Assembly: GCA_014843695.1 (NCBI GenBank)
Contig: CM026390.1
Coordinates: 100,517,200-100,581,199, forward strand
Length of the DNA stretch: 64,000 nt
Reading direction: 5' to 3'
DNA from: Archivesica marissinica
Lineage: Eukaryota > Mollusca > Bivalvia > Venerida > Vesicomyidae
Below, piece after piece: positions 1 to 13,500 of this stretch. The first letter of the stretch is position 1; each line of letters opens with the position of its first letter. Made by a program: the position numbers and the translations under genes. The notes beneath the pieces are model-generated. The model was not told where the DNA came from. It did no database searches and was given only the letters and a program-made list of their open reading frames with translations.

Positions 1-1229
1 TATGCTCGGATGGTGGAGGTATGCTGGGATGGTGGAGGTATGCTGGGATGGTAGAGGTATGCTGGGATGGTGGTGGTATGCTGGGATGGTGGAGGTATGC
101 TGGGATGATGGAGATATGCTGGGATGGTGGAGGTATGCTGGGATGGTGGAGGTATGCTGGGATGGTAGAGGTATGCTGGGATGGTAGAGGTATGCTGGGA
201 TGGTGGAGGTATGCTGGGATGGTAGAGGTATGCTGGGATGGTGGTGGTATGCTGGGATGGTGGAGGTATGCTCGGATGGTAGAGGTATGCTGGGATGGTG
301 GAGGTATACTCGGATGGTGGAGGTATGCTGGGATGGTAGAGGTATGCTGGGATGGTGGAGGTATGCTGGGATGGTTGAGGTATGCTGGGATGGTAGAGGT
401 ATGCTGGGATGGTGGAGGTATGCTGGGATGGTGGAGGTATGCTGGGATGATGGAGGTATGCTGGGATGGTGGAGGTATGCTGGGATGGTGGAGGTATGCT
501 GGGATGGTAGAGATATGCTGGGATGGTGGAGGTATGCTGGGATGGTAGAGGTATGCTGGGATGGTGGAGGTATGCTGGGATGGTGGAGGTATGCTGGGAT
601 GATGGAGGTATGCTGGGATGGTGGAGGTATGCTGGGATGGTGGAGGTATGCTGGGATGGTGGAGGGGTGGTGGTGTGGGTGGTGGGGTTTGGTGTGGTTG
701 GTGGGGGTGGGTGGAGGTTGGGGTGGTGGAGTTATGCTGGGATGATGGAGGTATGCTGGGATGGTGGAGGTATGCTGGGATGGTGGAGGTATGCTGGGAT
801 GGTAGAGGTATGCTGGGATAGTAGAGGTATGCTGGGATGGTGGAGGTATGCTGGGATGGTAGAGGTATGCTGGGATGGTGGAGGTATACTCGGATGGTGG
901 AGGTGCTGGGATGGTGGAGGTATGCTGGGATGGTGGAGGTATGCTGGGATGGTGGAGGTATGCTCGGATGGTGGAGGTATGCGGGATGTGGAGGTATGCT
1001 GGATGGTAGAGGTATGCTCGGATGGTGGAGGTATGCTCGGATGGTGGAGGTATGCTGGGATGGTGGAGGTATGCTGGGATGGTGGAGGTATGCTGGGATG
1101 GTGGAGGTATGCTCGGATGGTGGAGGTATGCTGGGATGGTGGAGGTATGCTCGGATGGTGGAGGTATGCTGGGATGGTGGAGGTATGCTCGGATGGTGGA
1201 GGTATGCTCGGATGGTGGAGGTATGCTCG
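1..1229. repeat. 19-bp minisatellite, about 64 units
   Basis: The tandem unit is TATGCTGGGATGGTGGAGG with common variants GCTCGGA, GGTAGAG and GATGATG. It is G-rich on the plus strand and lies in intron 8. A 19-bp period gives a 57-bp reading-frame cycle, which explains overlapping open frames here that are not genes. The array is interrupted at about 661-735 by a stretch made almost only of G and T. It continues beyond the left edge. Confidence 0.97.
661..735 (+). repeat. G/T-only interruption of the 19-bp array
   Basis: About 70 bases consist almost entirely of G and T, with many GG and GGGG runs, and replace normal 19-bp units. It looks like degenerate slippage of the GGTGG portion of the unit. 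The runs give the plus strand quadruplex potential. Confidence 0.7.
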
Positions 1230-1373
1230 GTTTGTCCTTGTTTAAATTGTTTTCAATACGAGAACTTTAATAGTACCAAGGAAATGATAAATATCTTCAA
1301 TGTTATTGGCCGCTTGTGCTAACGTGAAGATGAAAACACAGATAGACAAAACATGAATAGTGAAAACATTTAC

Positions 1374-1503
1374 CACAGAATATCGTCCGATTGCCTTCCA
1401 TCTAACAGACCATCAATCTCCTCCTGGCATTTCTGTTGGTACTCTGGATGTTGTGCAATCGAATACAAGATCCACGATATTGCACTGGCTGTAGTGTCAT
1501 GAC
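1374..1503 (-). CDS. CYP4: CYP4 coding exon 8: oxygen-binding I-helix
   Basis: The 130-bp exon has two bases completing Gly336, 42 codons, and two bases (TG) of a Trp codon. It begins [20 protein letters not shown] and ends DGRQSDDIL(W). With exon 7 it forms [13 protein letters not shown], the CYP4 I-helix signature. Asp338-Thr339 are the proton-delivery pair, and Glu335 is the residue that esterifies heme in many CYP4 enzymes. The acceptor is GCATGTCCAG|GTCATG at 1504 and the donor is CTGTG|GTAAATG after 1374. The next exon, carrying the K-helix ExxR, lies beyond the left edge. A SINE sits 29 bases upstream of the acceptor. Confidence 0.9.
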
Positions 1504-4500
1504 CTGGACATGCAATGCTGACATGGTTAGTTAGTTTATACAAATTTACAAAGTTCTTATAACTTATATTAATCACTCTCGAGACCTCGTTCCTGATTAA
1601 ATCCATCGCCATGAGGGAGAAAGAACAGGCAACATAGAAATTAAATGGCTTGCCTAAGGGCACAATCGTAACGGCTCCAGCGGGGCTCAAACTCCGGATC
1701 TTTCGCACCTGATCACGAGTTCCGCATGGTTAGTTGCTGCGTGTATCAGGTATGTGATAGATACAGCGTGAAACCGACATGTAGAAGCCTTGAAAGTTTT
1801 TTGTCACAAGCACCAAGCATTGTATTATTATGATATTTATATTATTAAATTGTATATCAACTATTTGATCCTGACACTTGATCTATTGGTCCTTAACAAG
1901 TGGAAGTTTGTCCCTTTCATAAAATGTTTTGAGCTATGTATATTTGAATTTACTACGAGTATGATCTATATATTTTGGATTGGATAATTTACTACGAATA
2001 TAATCTATATATTTTGTATTGGATAATTTACTTTGGATAATTTACTACGAATATAATCTATATATTTTGTATTGGATAATTTACTTTGGATAATTTACTA
2101 CGAATATAATCTATATATTTTGTATTGGATAATTTACTTTGGATAATTTACTACGAATATAATCTATANNNNNNNNNNNNNNNNNNNNNNNNNNNNNNNN
2201 NNNNNNNNNNNNNNNNNNNNNNNNNNNNNNNNNNNNNNNNNNNNNNNNNNNNNNNNNNNNNNNNNNNNNNNNNNNNNNNNNNNNNNNNNNNNNNNNNNNN
2301 NNNNNNNNNNNNNNNNNNNNNNNNNNNNNNNNNNNNNNNNNNNNNNNNNNNNNNNNNNNNNNNNNNNNNNNNNNNNNNNNNNNNNNNNNNNNNNNNNNNN
2401 NNNNNNNNNNNNNNNNNNNNNNNNNNNNNNNNNNNNNNNNNNNNNNNNNNNNNNNNNNNNNNNNNNNNNNNNNNNNNNNNNNNNNNNNNNNNNNNNNNNN
2501 NNNNNNNNNNNNNNNNNNNNNNNNNNNNNNNNNNNNNNNNNNNNNNNNNNNNNNNNNNNNNNNNNNNNNNNNNNNNNNNNNNNNNNNNNNNNNNNNNNNN
2601 NNNNNNNNNNNNNNNNNNNNNNNNNNNNNNNNNNNNNNNNNNNNNNNNNNNNNNNNNNNNNNNNNNNNNNNNNNNNNNNNNNNNNNNNNNNNNNNNNNNN
2701 NNNNNNNNNNNNNNNNNNNNNNNNNNNNNNNNNNNNNNNNNNNNNNNNNNNNNNNNNNNNNNNNNNNNNNNNNNNNNNNNNNNNNNNNNNNNNNNNNNNN
2801 NNNNNNNNNNNNNNNNNNNNNNNNNNNNNNNNNNNNNNNNNNNNNNNNNNNNNNNNNNNNNNNNNNNNNNNNNNNNNNNNNNNNNNNNNNNNNNNNNNNN
2901 NNNNNNNNNNNNNNNNNNNNNNNNNNNNNNNNNNNNNNNNNNNNNNNNNNNNNNNNNNNNNNNNNNNNNNNNNNNNNNNNNNNNNNNNNNNNNNNNNNNN
3001 NNNNNNNNNNNNNNNNNNNNNNNNNNNNNNNNNNNNNNNNNNNNNNNNNNNNNNNNNNNNNNNNNNNNNNNNNNNNNNNNNNNNNNNNNNNNNNNNNNNN
3101 NNNNNNNNNNNNNNNNNNNNNNNNNNNNNNNNNNNNNNNNNNNNNNNNNNNNNNNNNNNNNNNNNNNNTGGATAATTTACTACGAATATAATCTATATAT
3201 TTTGTATTGGATAATTTACTACGAGTATAATCTATATATTTTGGATTGGATAATTTACTACGAATATAATCTATATATTTTGTATTGGATAATTTACTAC
3301 GAGTATAATCTATATATTTTGGATTGGATAATTTACTACGAATATAATCTATATATTTTGGATTGGATAATTTACTACGAATATAATCTATATATTTTGT
3401 ATTGGATAATTTACTACGAGTATAATCTATATATTTTGTATTGGATAATTTACTACGAGTATAATCTATATATTTTGGATTGGATAATTTACTACGAATA
3501 TAATCTATATATTTTGTATTGGATAATTTACTACGAGTTTAATCTATATATTTTGTATTGGATAATTTAGTATGAGTATAATCTATATATTTTGTATTGG
3601 ATAATTTAGTATGAGTATAATCTATATATTTTGTATTGGATAATTTACTACGAGTATAATCTATATATTTTGTATTGGATAATTTACTACGAGTATAATC
3701 TATATATTTTGGATTGGATAATTTACTACGAATATAATCTATATATTTTGTATTGGATAATTTACTACGAATATAATCTATATATTTTGTATTGGATAAT
3801 TTACTACGAATATAATCTATATATTTTGTATTGGATAATTTACTACGAGTATAATCTATATATTTTGGATTGGATAATTTACTACGAATATAATCTATAT
3901 ATTTTGTATTGGATAATTTACTACGAGTATAATCTATATATTTTGGATTGGATAATTTACTACGAATATAATCTATATATTTTGTATTGGATAATTTACT
4001 ACGAATATAATCTATATATTTTGTATTGGATAATTTACTACGAGTATAATCTATATATTTTGGATTGGATAATTTACTACGAATATAATCTATATATTTT
4101 GTATTGGATAATTTACTACGAGTATAATCTATATATTTTGGATTGGATAATTTACTACGAATATAATCTATATATTTTGTATTGGATAATTTACTACGAA
4201 TATAATCTATATATTTTGTATTGGATAATTTACTACGAATATAATCTATATATTTTGTATTGGATAATTTACTACGAGTATAATCTATATATTTTGTATT
4301 GGATAATTTAGTATGAGTATAATCTATATATTTTGTATTGGATAATTTAGTATGAGTATAATCTATATATTTTGTATTGGATAATTTACTACGAGTTTAA
4401 TCTATATATTTTGTATTGGATAATTTACTACGAGTTTAATCTATATATTTTGTATTGGATAATTTACTACGAGTTTAATCTATATATTTTGTATTGGATA

Positions 4501-7500
4501 ATTTAGTACGAGTATTCTATATATTTTGTATTGGATAATTTAGTAGAGTATAATCTATATATTTTGTATTGGATAATTTAGTATGAGTATAATCTATATA
4601 TTTTGTATTGGATAATTTAGTATGAGTATAATCTATATATTTTGTATTGGATAATTTAGTATGAGTATAATCTATATATTTTGTATTGGATAATTTAGTA
4701 TGAGTATAATCTATATATTTTGTATTGGATAATTTACTACGAGTTTAATCTATATATTTTGTATTGGATAATTTACTACGAGTTTAATCTATATATTTTG
4801 TATTGGATAATTTACTACGAGTTTAATCTATATATTTTGTATTGGATAATTTAGTACGAGTATAATCTATATATTTTGTATTGGATAATTTAGTATGAGT
4901 ATAATCTATATATTTTGTATTGGATAATTTAGTATGAGTATAATCTATATATTTTGTATTGGATAATTTAGTATGAGTATAATCTATATATTTTGTATTG
5001 GATAATTTAGTATGAGTATAATCTATATATTTTGTATTGGATAATTTAGTATGAGTATAATCTATATATTTTGTATTGGATAATTTAGTATGATATAATC
5101 TATATATTTTGTATTGGATAATTTAGTATGAGTATAATCTATATATTTTGTATTGGATAATTTAGTATGAGTATAATCTATATATTTTGTATTGGATAAT
5201 TTAGTATGAGTATAATCTATATATTTGTATTGGATAATTTAGTAGAGTATAATCTATATTTTGTATTGGATAATTTAGTATGAGTATATCTATATATTTT
5301 GTATTGGATAATTTAGTATGAGTATAATCTATATATTTTGTATTGGATAATTTAGTATGAGTATAATCTATATATTTTGTATTGGATAATTTAGTATGAG
5401 TATAATCTATATATTTTGTATTGGATAATTTAGTATGAGTATAATCTATATATTTTGTATTGGATAATTTAGTATGAGTATAATCTATATATTTTGTATT
5501 GGATAATTTAGTATGAGTATAATCTATATATTTTGTATTGGATATTTAGTATGAGTATAATCTATATTTTGTATTGGATAATTTAGTATGAGTATAATCT
5601 ATATATTTTGTATTGGATAATTTAGTATGAGTATAATCTATATATTTTGTATTGGATAATTTAGTATGAGTATAATCTATATATTTTGTATTGGATAATT
5701 TAGTATGAGTATAATCTATATATTTTGTATTGGATAATTTACTACGAGTATAATCTATATATTTTGTATTGGATAATTTACTACGAGTATAATCTATATA
5801 TTTTGTATTGGATAATTTACTACGAGTATAATCTATATATTTTGTATTGGATAATTTAGTACGAGTATAATCTATATATTTTGTATTGGATAATTTAGTA
5901 TGAGTATAATCTATATATTTTGTATTGGATAATTTAGTATGAGTATAATCTATATATTTTGTATTGGATAATTTAGTATGAGTATAATCTATATATTTTG
6001 TATTGGATAATTTAGTATGAGTATAATCTATATATTTTGTATTGGATAATTTAGTATGAGTATAATCTATATATACATGTATAGGATCTTACCTGAGTGG
6101 TGATTTCATACCATATTTTATGAAACAAGTGGAATTCATTGTAACAACAACCATAGATTTGAATAAGAAAATATTTCTCTTTGCAAGTATATTTTTGAGC
6201 CTTATTACATCAAGCTGCATCTGTACGCCGTAGTAAATAGTCCCTGATAATCAAACAACTTCACGCAAATAATCGACACAATATTTTCAATTGTATTCTG
6301 CTACTGCATATTTAGCATTTTATTGATCTAAGCAGTTGATTTTCAACAAATAATGCATGAATACAAACAACATATATACATCGAATGTGTATTGCAAGCT
6401 GTCAATGTCATGCCGAAACAAATCAGAATCATTCAAGGTGTTATTACACGTGTGGACATATAAGAAAATATGTGATGGCTGTATTACACTGATTACAAGC
6501 ATTGTGATAAATGTATTTATGAATGGAATAATTTAATACAAGTATAATCTATATATTTATGTATCGGACAATTTACCTTCAAACAAGAAAGTATCCACTT
6601 CATCTCTGATATCAATGTTGGATAATCCCACACCAGTGTCATCTTTCGCTGTCAGCAAAATGTCGAGAAAATCCAAATACTTGCTTTTGTTGACTTCATC
6701 AGCTTTTTCCTGAAAATAAACAAATGTAATACAGGATGTTGCTTATACAAATGTAACACAGGATGTTGCTTATACAAATGTAACACGGGATGTTGCTTAT
6801 ACAAATGTAACACGGGATGTTGCTTATACAAATGTAACACAGGATGTTGCTTATACAAATGTAACACAAGATGCTGTTTATACAAATGTAACACAAGATG
6901 CTGTTTATACAAATGTAACACAAGATGCTGTTTATACAAATGTAACACAGGATGTTGCTTATACAAATGTAACACAAGATGCTGTTTATACAAATGTAAC
7001 ACAGGATGTTGCTTATACAAATGTAACACAGGATGTTGCTTATACAAATGTAACACAAGATGCTGTTTATACAAATGTAACACAAGATGCTGTTTATACA
7101 AATGTAACACAGGATGTTGCTTATACAAATGTAACACAAGATGCTGTTTATACAAATGTAACACAAGATGCTGTTTATACAAATGTAACACAAGATGCTG
7201 TTTATACAAATGTAACACAAGATGCTGTTTATACAAATGTAACACAAGATGCTGTTTATACAAATGTAACACGAGATGCTGCTTATACAAATGTAACACA
7301 AGATGCTGTTTATACAAATGTAATACAGGATGTTGCTTATACTAACACAAGATGTTGCTTATACAAATGTAACACGGGATGTTGCTTATACAAATGTAAC
7401 ACAAGATGCTGCTTATACAAATGTAACACAAGATGCTGCTTATACAAATGTAACACGAGATGCTGTTTATACAAATGTAACACATGATGTTGCTTATACA

Positions 7501-10500
7501 AATGTAACACGAGATGTTGCTTATACAAATGTAACACAAGATGTTGCTTATACTAACAGGAGATGTTGCTTATACTAACACGAGATGTTGCTTATACTAA
7601 CACAGGATGTTGGTTATACTAACACGAGCTGTTGTTTATACTAACATGATACGTTGCTTATACTAACATGAGATGTTGCTTATACTAACACAGGATGTTG
7701 GTTATACTAACACGGGATGTTGCTTATACTAACACGATACGTTGCTTATACTAACACGAGATGTTGCTTATACTAACACGAGATGTTGCTTATACTAACA
7801 TGGGATGTTGCTTATACTAACACGATATGTTGCTTATACTAACACGAGATGTTGATTATACTAACACGAGATGTTGCTTATACTAACACAATACATTGCT
7901 TATACTAACACGAGATGTTGCTTATACTAACATGATATGTTGCTTATACTAACACGGGATGTTGCTTATACTAACACGATACGTTGCTTATACTAACAGG
8001 AGATGTTGCTTATACTAACACGAGATGTTGCTTACACTAACACAATATGTTGCTTATACTAACACGGGATGTTGCTTATACTAACACAATACGTTGCTTA
8101 TACTAACACGGGATGTTGCTTATACTAACACGATATGTTGCTTATACTAACATGAGATGTTGCTTATACTAACACGAGATGTTGCTTATACTAACACGAG
8201 ATGTTGCTTATACTAACACGAGATGTTGCTTATACTAACACGAGATGTTGCTTATACTAACACGAGATGCTGCTTATACTAACACGATACGTTGCTTATA
8301 CTAACACGGGGTGTTGCTTATACTAACACGAGATGTTGCTTATACTAACACGGGATGTTGCTTATACTAACACGGGATGTTGCTTATACTAACACGGGGT
8401 GTTGCTTATACTAACACGAGATGTTGCTTATACTAACACGAGATGTTGCTTATACTAACACGAGATGTTGCTTATACTAACACGAGATGTTGCTTATACT
8501 AACACGAGATGTTGCTTATACTAACACGAGATGTTGCTTATACTAACACGAGATGTTGCTTATACTAACACAATATGTTGCTTATACTAACATGGGATGT
8601 TGCTTATACTAACATGAGATGTTGCTTATACTAACACGGAATGTTGCTTATACTAACATGGGATGTTGCTTATACTAACACAAGATGTTGCTTATACTAA
8701 CATGGGATGTTGCTTATACTAACACGAGATGTTGCTTATACTAACATGGGATGTTGCTTATACTAACACGGGATGTTGCTTATACTAACACGGGATGTTG
8801 CTTATACTAACACATGATGTTGCTTATACTAACACGGATGTTGCTTATACTAACACATGATGTTGCTTATACTAACACGATATGTTGCTTATACTAACAC
8901 GATACGTTGCTTATACTAACATGAGATGTTGCTTATACTAACACGATATGTTGCTTATACTAACACATGATGTTGGTTATACTAACACAGGATGTTGCTT
9001 ATACTAACACAATATGTTGCTTATACTAACACAGGATGTTGGTTATACTAACACAGGATGTTGGTTATACTAACAAGAGATGTTGCTTATACTAACACAG
9101 GATGTTGCTTATACTAACACGAGATGTTGCTTATACTAACACGATATGTTGCTTATACTAACACAGGATGTTGGTTATACTAACATGGGATGTTGCTTAT
9201 ACTAACATGGGATGTTGCTTATACTAACACAGGATGTTGGTTATACTAACACATGATGTTGCTTATACTAACACGAGATGTTGCTTATACTAACACGAGA
9301 TGTTGCTTATACTAACACGAGATGTTGCTTATACTAACACAATATGTTGCTTATACTAACATGGGATGTTGCTTATACTAACACGGGATGTTGCTTATAC
9401 TAACACAGGATGTTGATTATACTAACACAGGATGTTGCTTATACTAACACAGGATGTTGCTTATACTAACACAGGATGTTGGTTATACAAATGTAACACG
9501 AGATGCTCTGCCTAGAAATATTCTCAATGGTAAGTTTTGTTTAGTCATATTTCTACATGAATAGTGTATACATCATGTGGCTGATGAATATTTAATAATG
9601 ACTGTTTTGTCTGTCCCGAAATGACGATGACATGTATTGTTTATGCTATTGTATATACATGTATATCGTGGAAGTACATGTTTCGCTGACCCACCTGTTT
9701 TGAAATCTGAGAGCTACCTTCTTCCTAAAGAGCTATGACGTCATCTCTTTTTGTGTTCATGATCACCTAGTTGACAGCGGTTTGTTTACAAATAAATAGG
9801 TGAAGATGCGCTTCAAACAAGTAAGTATCAGTATTATCTACTAGTATATTATGACATGAATTTTAACTGTTTTTCTTATTACTTTTTAACCCCACCCCTA
9901 TTTCCCCCATAAAAGATGGTCAAAATCACCACATGAGTTCTTGTACCGGTGACAACTATTTTGTCATCTGCTTCGCAAGTTCAGGTGCGCTGGGTGACGT
10001 CATGCACAATTGTTTCGTTTTTAAAGTTAGAGGGTCACTGAAACATGTGCATAATAATCATCTCTACTTGTGATATTATTTTATGCTTTTGCTGAGGATT
10101 AAAACTTTGAGGAATGGTAATTTAATTGATAATAGATTAATTTTATGAGTTAGTTTATACAAATTTATTTTAGCTCTATCACAAAACAAGTTCTTACAAC
10201 TTATATTAAACACTCTCGAGACCTCATTCCTGATGGAATCCATTGCCATGAGGTAGGGAGAAAGGGCAATGTGGAATTTAAATGCCTTGCCTATGGGTAC
10301 AATCATAATGGCTCCAGTGGGCTCAAACTCCAAGCCTTTCACATCTGAAGCGAACGCGCTACCACAACCACAAAATTTATGAGTTGAAGCTAAAATAATA
10401 AAAGTTTACTCTATATATTCCAAAGATGGCTCAGAGGTCACTTTCACCGTTCACATAAGTTTGTGAATGACTTTTGCCTAATTATGTTACACTCGTACCC

Positions 10501-13500
10501 TAACACAATAACAACTGCCAATCAAATGTCTAAAACAAATATGTTTACCAGTACAAGTCTGCGTTTATTGATGATCTCTTCCGCTACACTGTGGACATAA
10601 TCACAGTCTCTGTTGAACTTTCTGCCCCGCTTTGTTAAATTGAATAACAGGTCTGAATTTAACAGAGGATTTCTACAAAATAAAAAGCAATAGTAAGCAT
10701 GACGTGATAAAATGTACAAACTTTAAAGGAATAAAATCAACATGTGTTAGGTTTATTGGGGTATACATTACATTTGTGCTGTTTATTGGGGTATACATTG
10801 CATTTGTGCTGTTTATTGGGGGTATACATTACATTTGTGCTGTTTATTGGGGGTATACATTACATTTGTGCTGTTTATTGGGGTATACATTACATTTGTG
10901 CTGTTTATTGGGGGTATACATTACATTTGTGCTGTTTATTGGGGTATACATTACATTTGTGCTGTTTATTGGGGTATACATTGCATTTGTGCTGTTTATT
11001 GGGGTATACATTACATGTGTGCTGTTTATTGGGGTATGCATTACATTTGTGATGTTTATTGGGGTATACATTACATTTGTGCTGTTTATTGGGGTATATT
11101 TTACTGTAAGCCATGTCATAACTCAATAATGCTGTAAACCATGTCATAACTTAATAATGCTGAGTTTGCAATTATAAGTGAAAATATTTCTTGACACAAG
11201 ATTCCTACCTGGAACGTTCAGCCAAGGTTATGGCGAGATCGGTCACTGCTTGTACATACGGGTGTGTTTCCCTGCAATATACACAGAGCTATGTAATATA
11301 TACAATCAGCTGATATCTGTCCTGTGTCACCATTAAGTGGTAGATCTACATATAGTCATGTATCAGCAATGATTTTACATTGTAACTAATGTCAGCATGT
11401 AGCAGTAGTATGCATTCTCCTTTCAAAATAGCATATAAAGGATTAAAGTTTAAAATTTATTTATTTTACAATGATTGCGAAGCAAGTTCTAACAACTTAT
11501 ATTAATCACTCTCGTCGGTGCGGATGAAAGCGTATATGTGGTCATTCATGTGGGAGGAAACTGGAGTACCCGGAGAAAACCCACCTGTCCGATTTGACGA
11601 CCACCGTACAATCTCACATAGTTTAAGGTCCGAGTATCGAACCCAGGTTGCATTGGTGAGAAGCGAGAGCGCTAACCACTGAGCTAATCGGACAGCCTAT
11701 ATTGGGGCAAAGGATTAATTCAAATAAATGTACAAATCATCATTTTGTAATAATATACCAAGTATCATCTTGCAAATACAACTGTATTATGCAACATAGT
11801 CACCTGTGTGCTTACAATTGTGTTAATACACATTTATTTTAGCTCAATTGCGAAACAAGTTCTTACAACTTATATCAATCACTCTCGAGACCTCATTCCT
11901 GATGGATTCCATCGCCACGAGGGAGAAAGATGAGGCAATGTGGAATTTAAATGTCTTGCCTAAGGGCACAATCATAACCACTCCAGAGGGGCTCAAACTC
12001 AGGGCCTTTCACACGTTAAGCAAACGCGTTACCGCTGTGCTATCACTACTTCCATGATTGTGTACATAATTATATATATATATATATACTCAGTTCTGAT
12101 TTCAATAGTATTGTGCATTGTATATCTGGATTTGTACTCAATGACCGATAGGATGAAATTCTCGTCGATGAAGTTAGTACTTTATATACATGTGTTGTAC
12201 TTAGAATGTATTTAGGAGGTGGGTTTCCAAAATATATATACATATAGCACAATGATTGACACTAAGAATATGCTGATCATAGGCATCTATGTCAGGATTC
12301 AGCAAGTCAGCCGATGATGTGATCAGTTATAGGATACATTGACATTTTCAAATGGGGTATATTACAACACTATAACTAGTGGTGGCTGGTTCCTCGCCAG
12401 GAACATATTGGCATGGTCTGTATGTCATGTTGTAAAATAATAGAGTCCACCATTCTGTAGGGAGATAGATGGCCCTGATCAGGTTATAAACCTTTTCTCA
12501 GATCTCAAACTCAAGCTCAAGTGATCTGATTGGTTGATTCTGAGAGTTTTGAGATTGGACAACATTTTTATAACCCCCAGGCCATATCTCATTGATAATA
12601 GTTGTAATCTTACTGTTACTGGTCAACGGTGAACATATGCAGGTAAAGCTATTGAATCCTATAACTGTGAACATATGCAGGTAAAGCTATCGAATATTAT
12701 AAATGTTTGCAGGCAGAGGCATTTTAAAATGAATAACTATCTAAGTTATATTCTGAAATATTTGCTACTTGGATTTTTCTCACTATACGATCATGGAGGG
12801 TCACGAAATACAAAACCACGTCAGACGCTACGTTACATTTGTTTGCATTTAGGGCATTTGATGACTCTCCAGCTATTATTGATGGAGGAAGACCGTGTGA
12901 GACTCACCGAGAGGTATTTCAGGTATGGGTGGTCACCCAGGTAAAACAACCGACCTTCTACAAACCAAACGGACAGCTTCCTCACACGAATAAATGTGAC
13001 ACCCTCAGTGGGATTCTAACCAAACATGATTTGATGTTAATGACTGTAACCACCCAGCCAAGGAGGCCACTATACTGTCTTACAATAGTATACATTACAA
13101 TATGGACTTTATACCCGCTTCTCTGCACATCTATTTCATATGAGAACGCACATCGTAAGATGATATCAAGTGTTAGTGGACAAATCTGTTGAAACACCTC
13201 TATCTTCTGCTTCTCGTCTGCAAATTTTGCCAACTTTTCCTGCAAGTAAAACAATACTGTCATCCTGCAAGTAGAACAATACTGTCATCCTGCAAGTAGA
13301 ACAATACTGTCATCCTGCAAGTAGAACAATACTGTCATCCTGCAAGTAGAACAATACTGTCATCCTGCAAGTAGAACAATACTGTCATCCTGCAAGTAGA
13401 ACAATACTGTCATCCTGCAAGTAGAACAATACTGTAATCCTGCAAGTAGAACAATACTGTCATCCTGCAAGTAGAACAATACTGTCATCCTGCAAGTAGA

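Noticed and set aside
2..1322. Overlapping glycine/tryptophan-rich open frames
   Set aside because: They follow from a 19-bp tandem unit read in three phases; no start context, domain or splice structure supports a protein.
2125..4311. Long [12 protein letters not shown] open frames
   Set aside because: They are translation of the 39-bp array and run through 1000 N.
10076..10342. Short frames starting within GATTGTGCC-type sequence, also at 1370-1708, 11848-12057 and 55511-55714
   Set aside because: They share one peptide style because they are copies of the same SINE family, not paralogous genes; only the 1374-1503 part is a real exon.
12675..13192. Plus-strand open frames at 12.7-13.2 kb
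   Set aside because: They overlap a SINE-like element and the antisense of exon 4, and no protein motif is visible.
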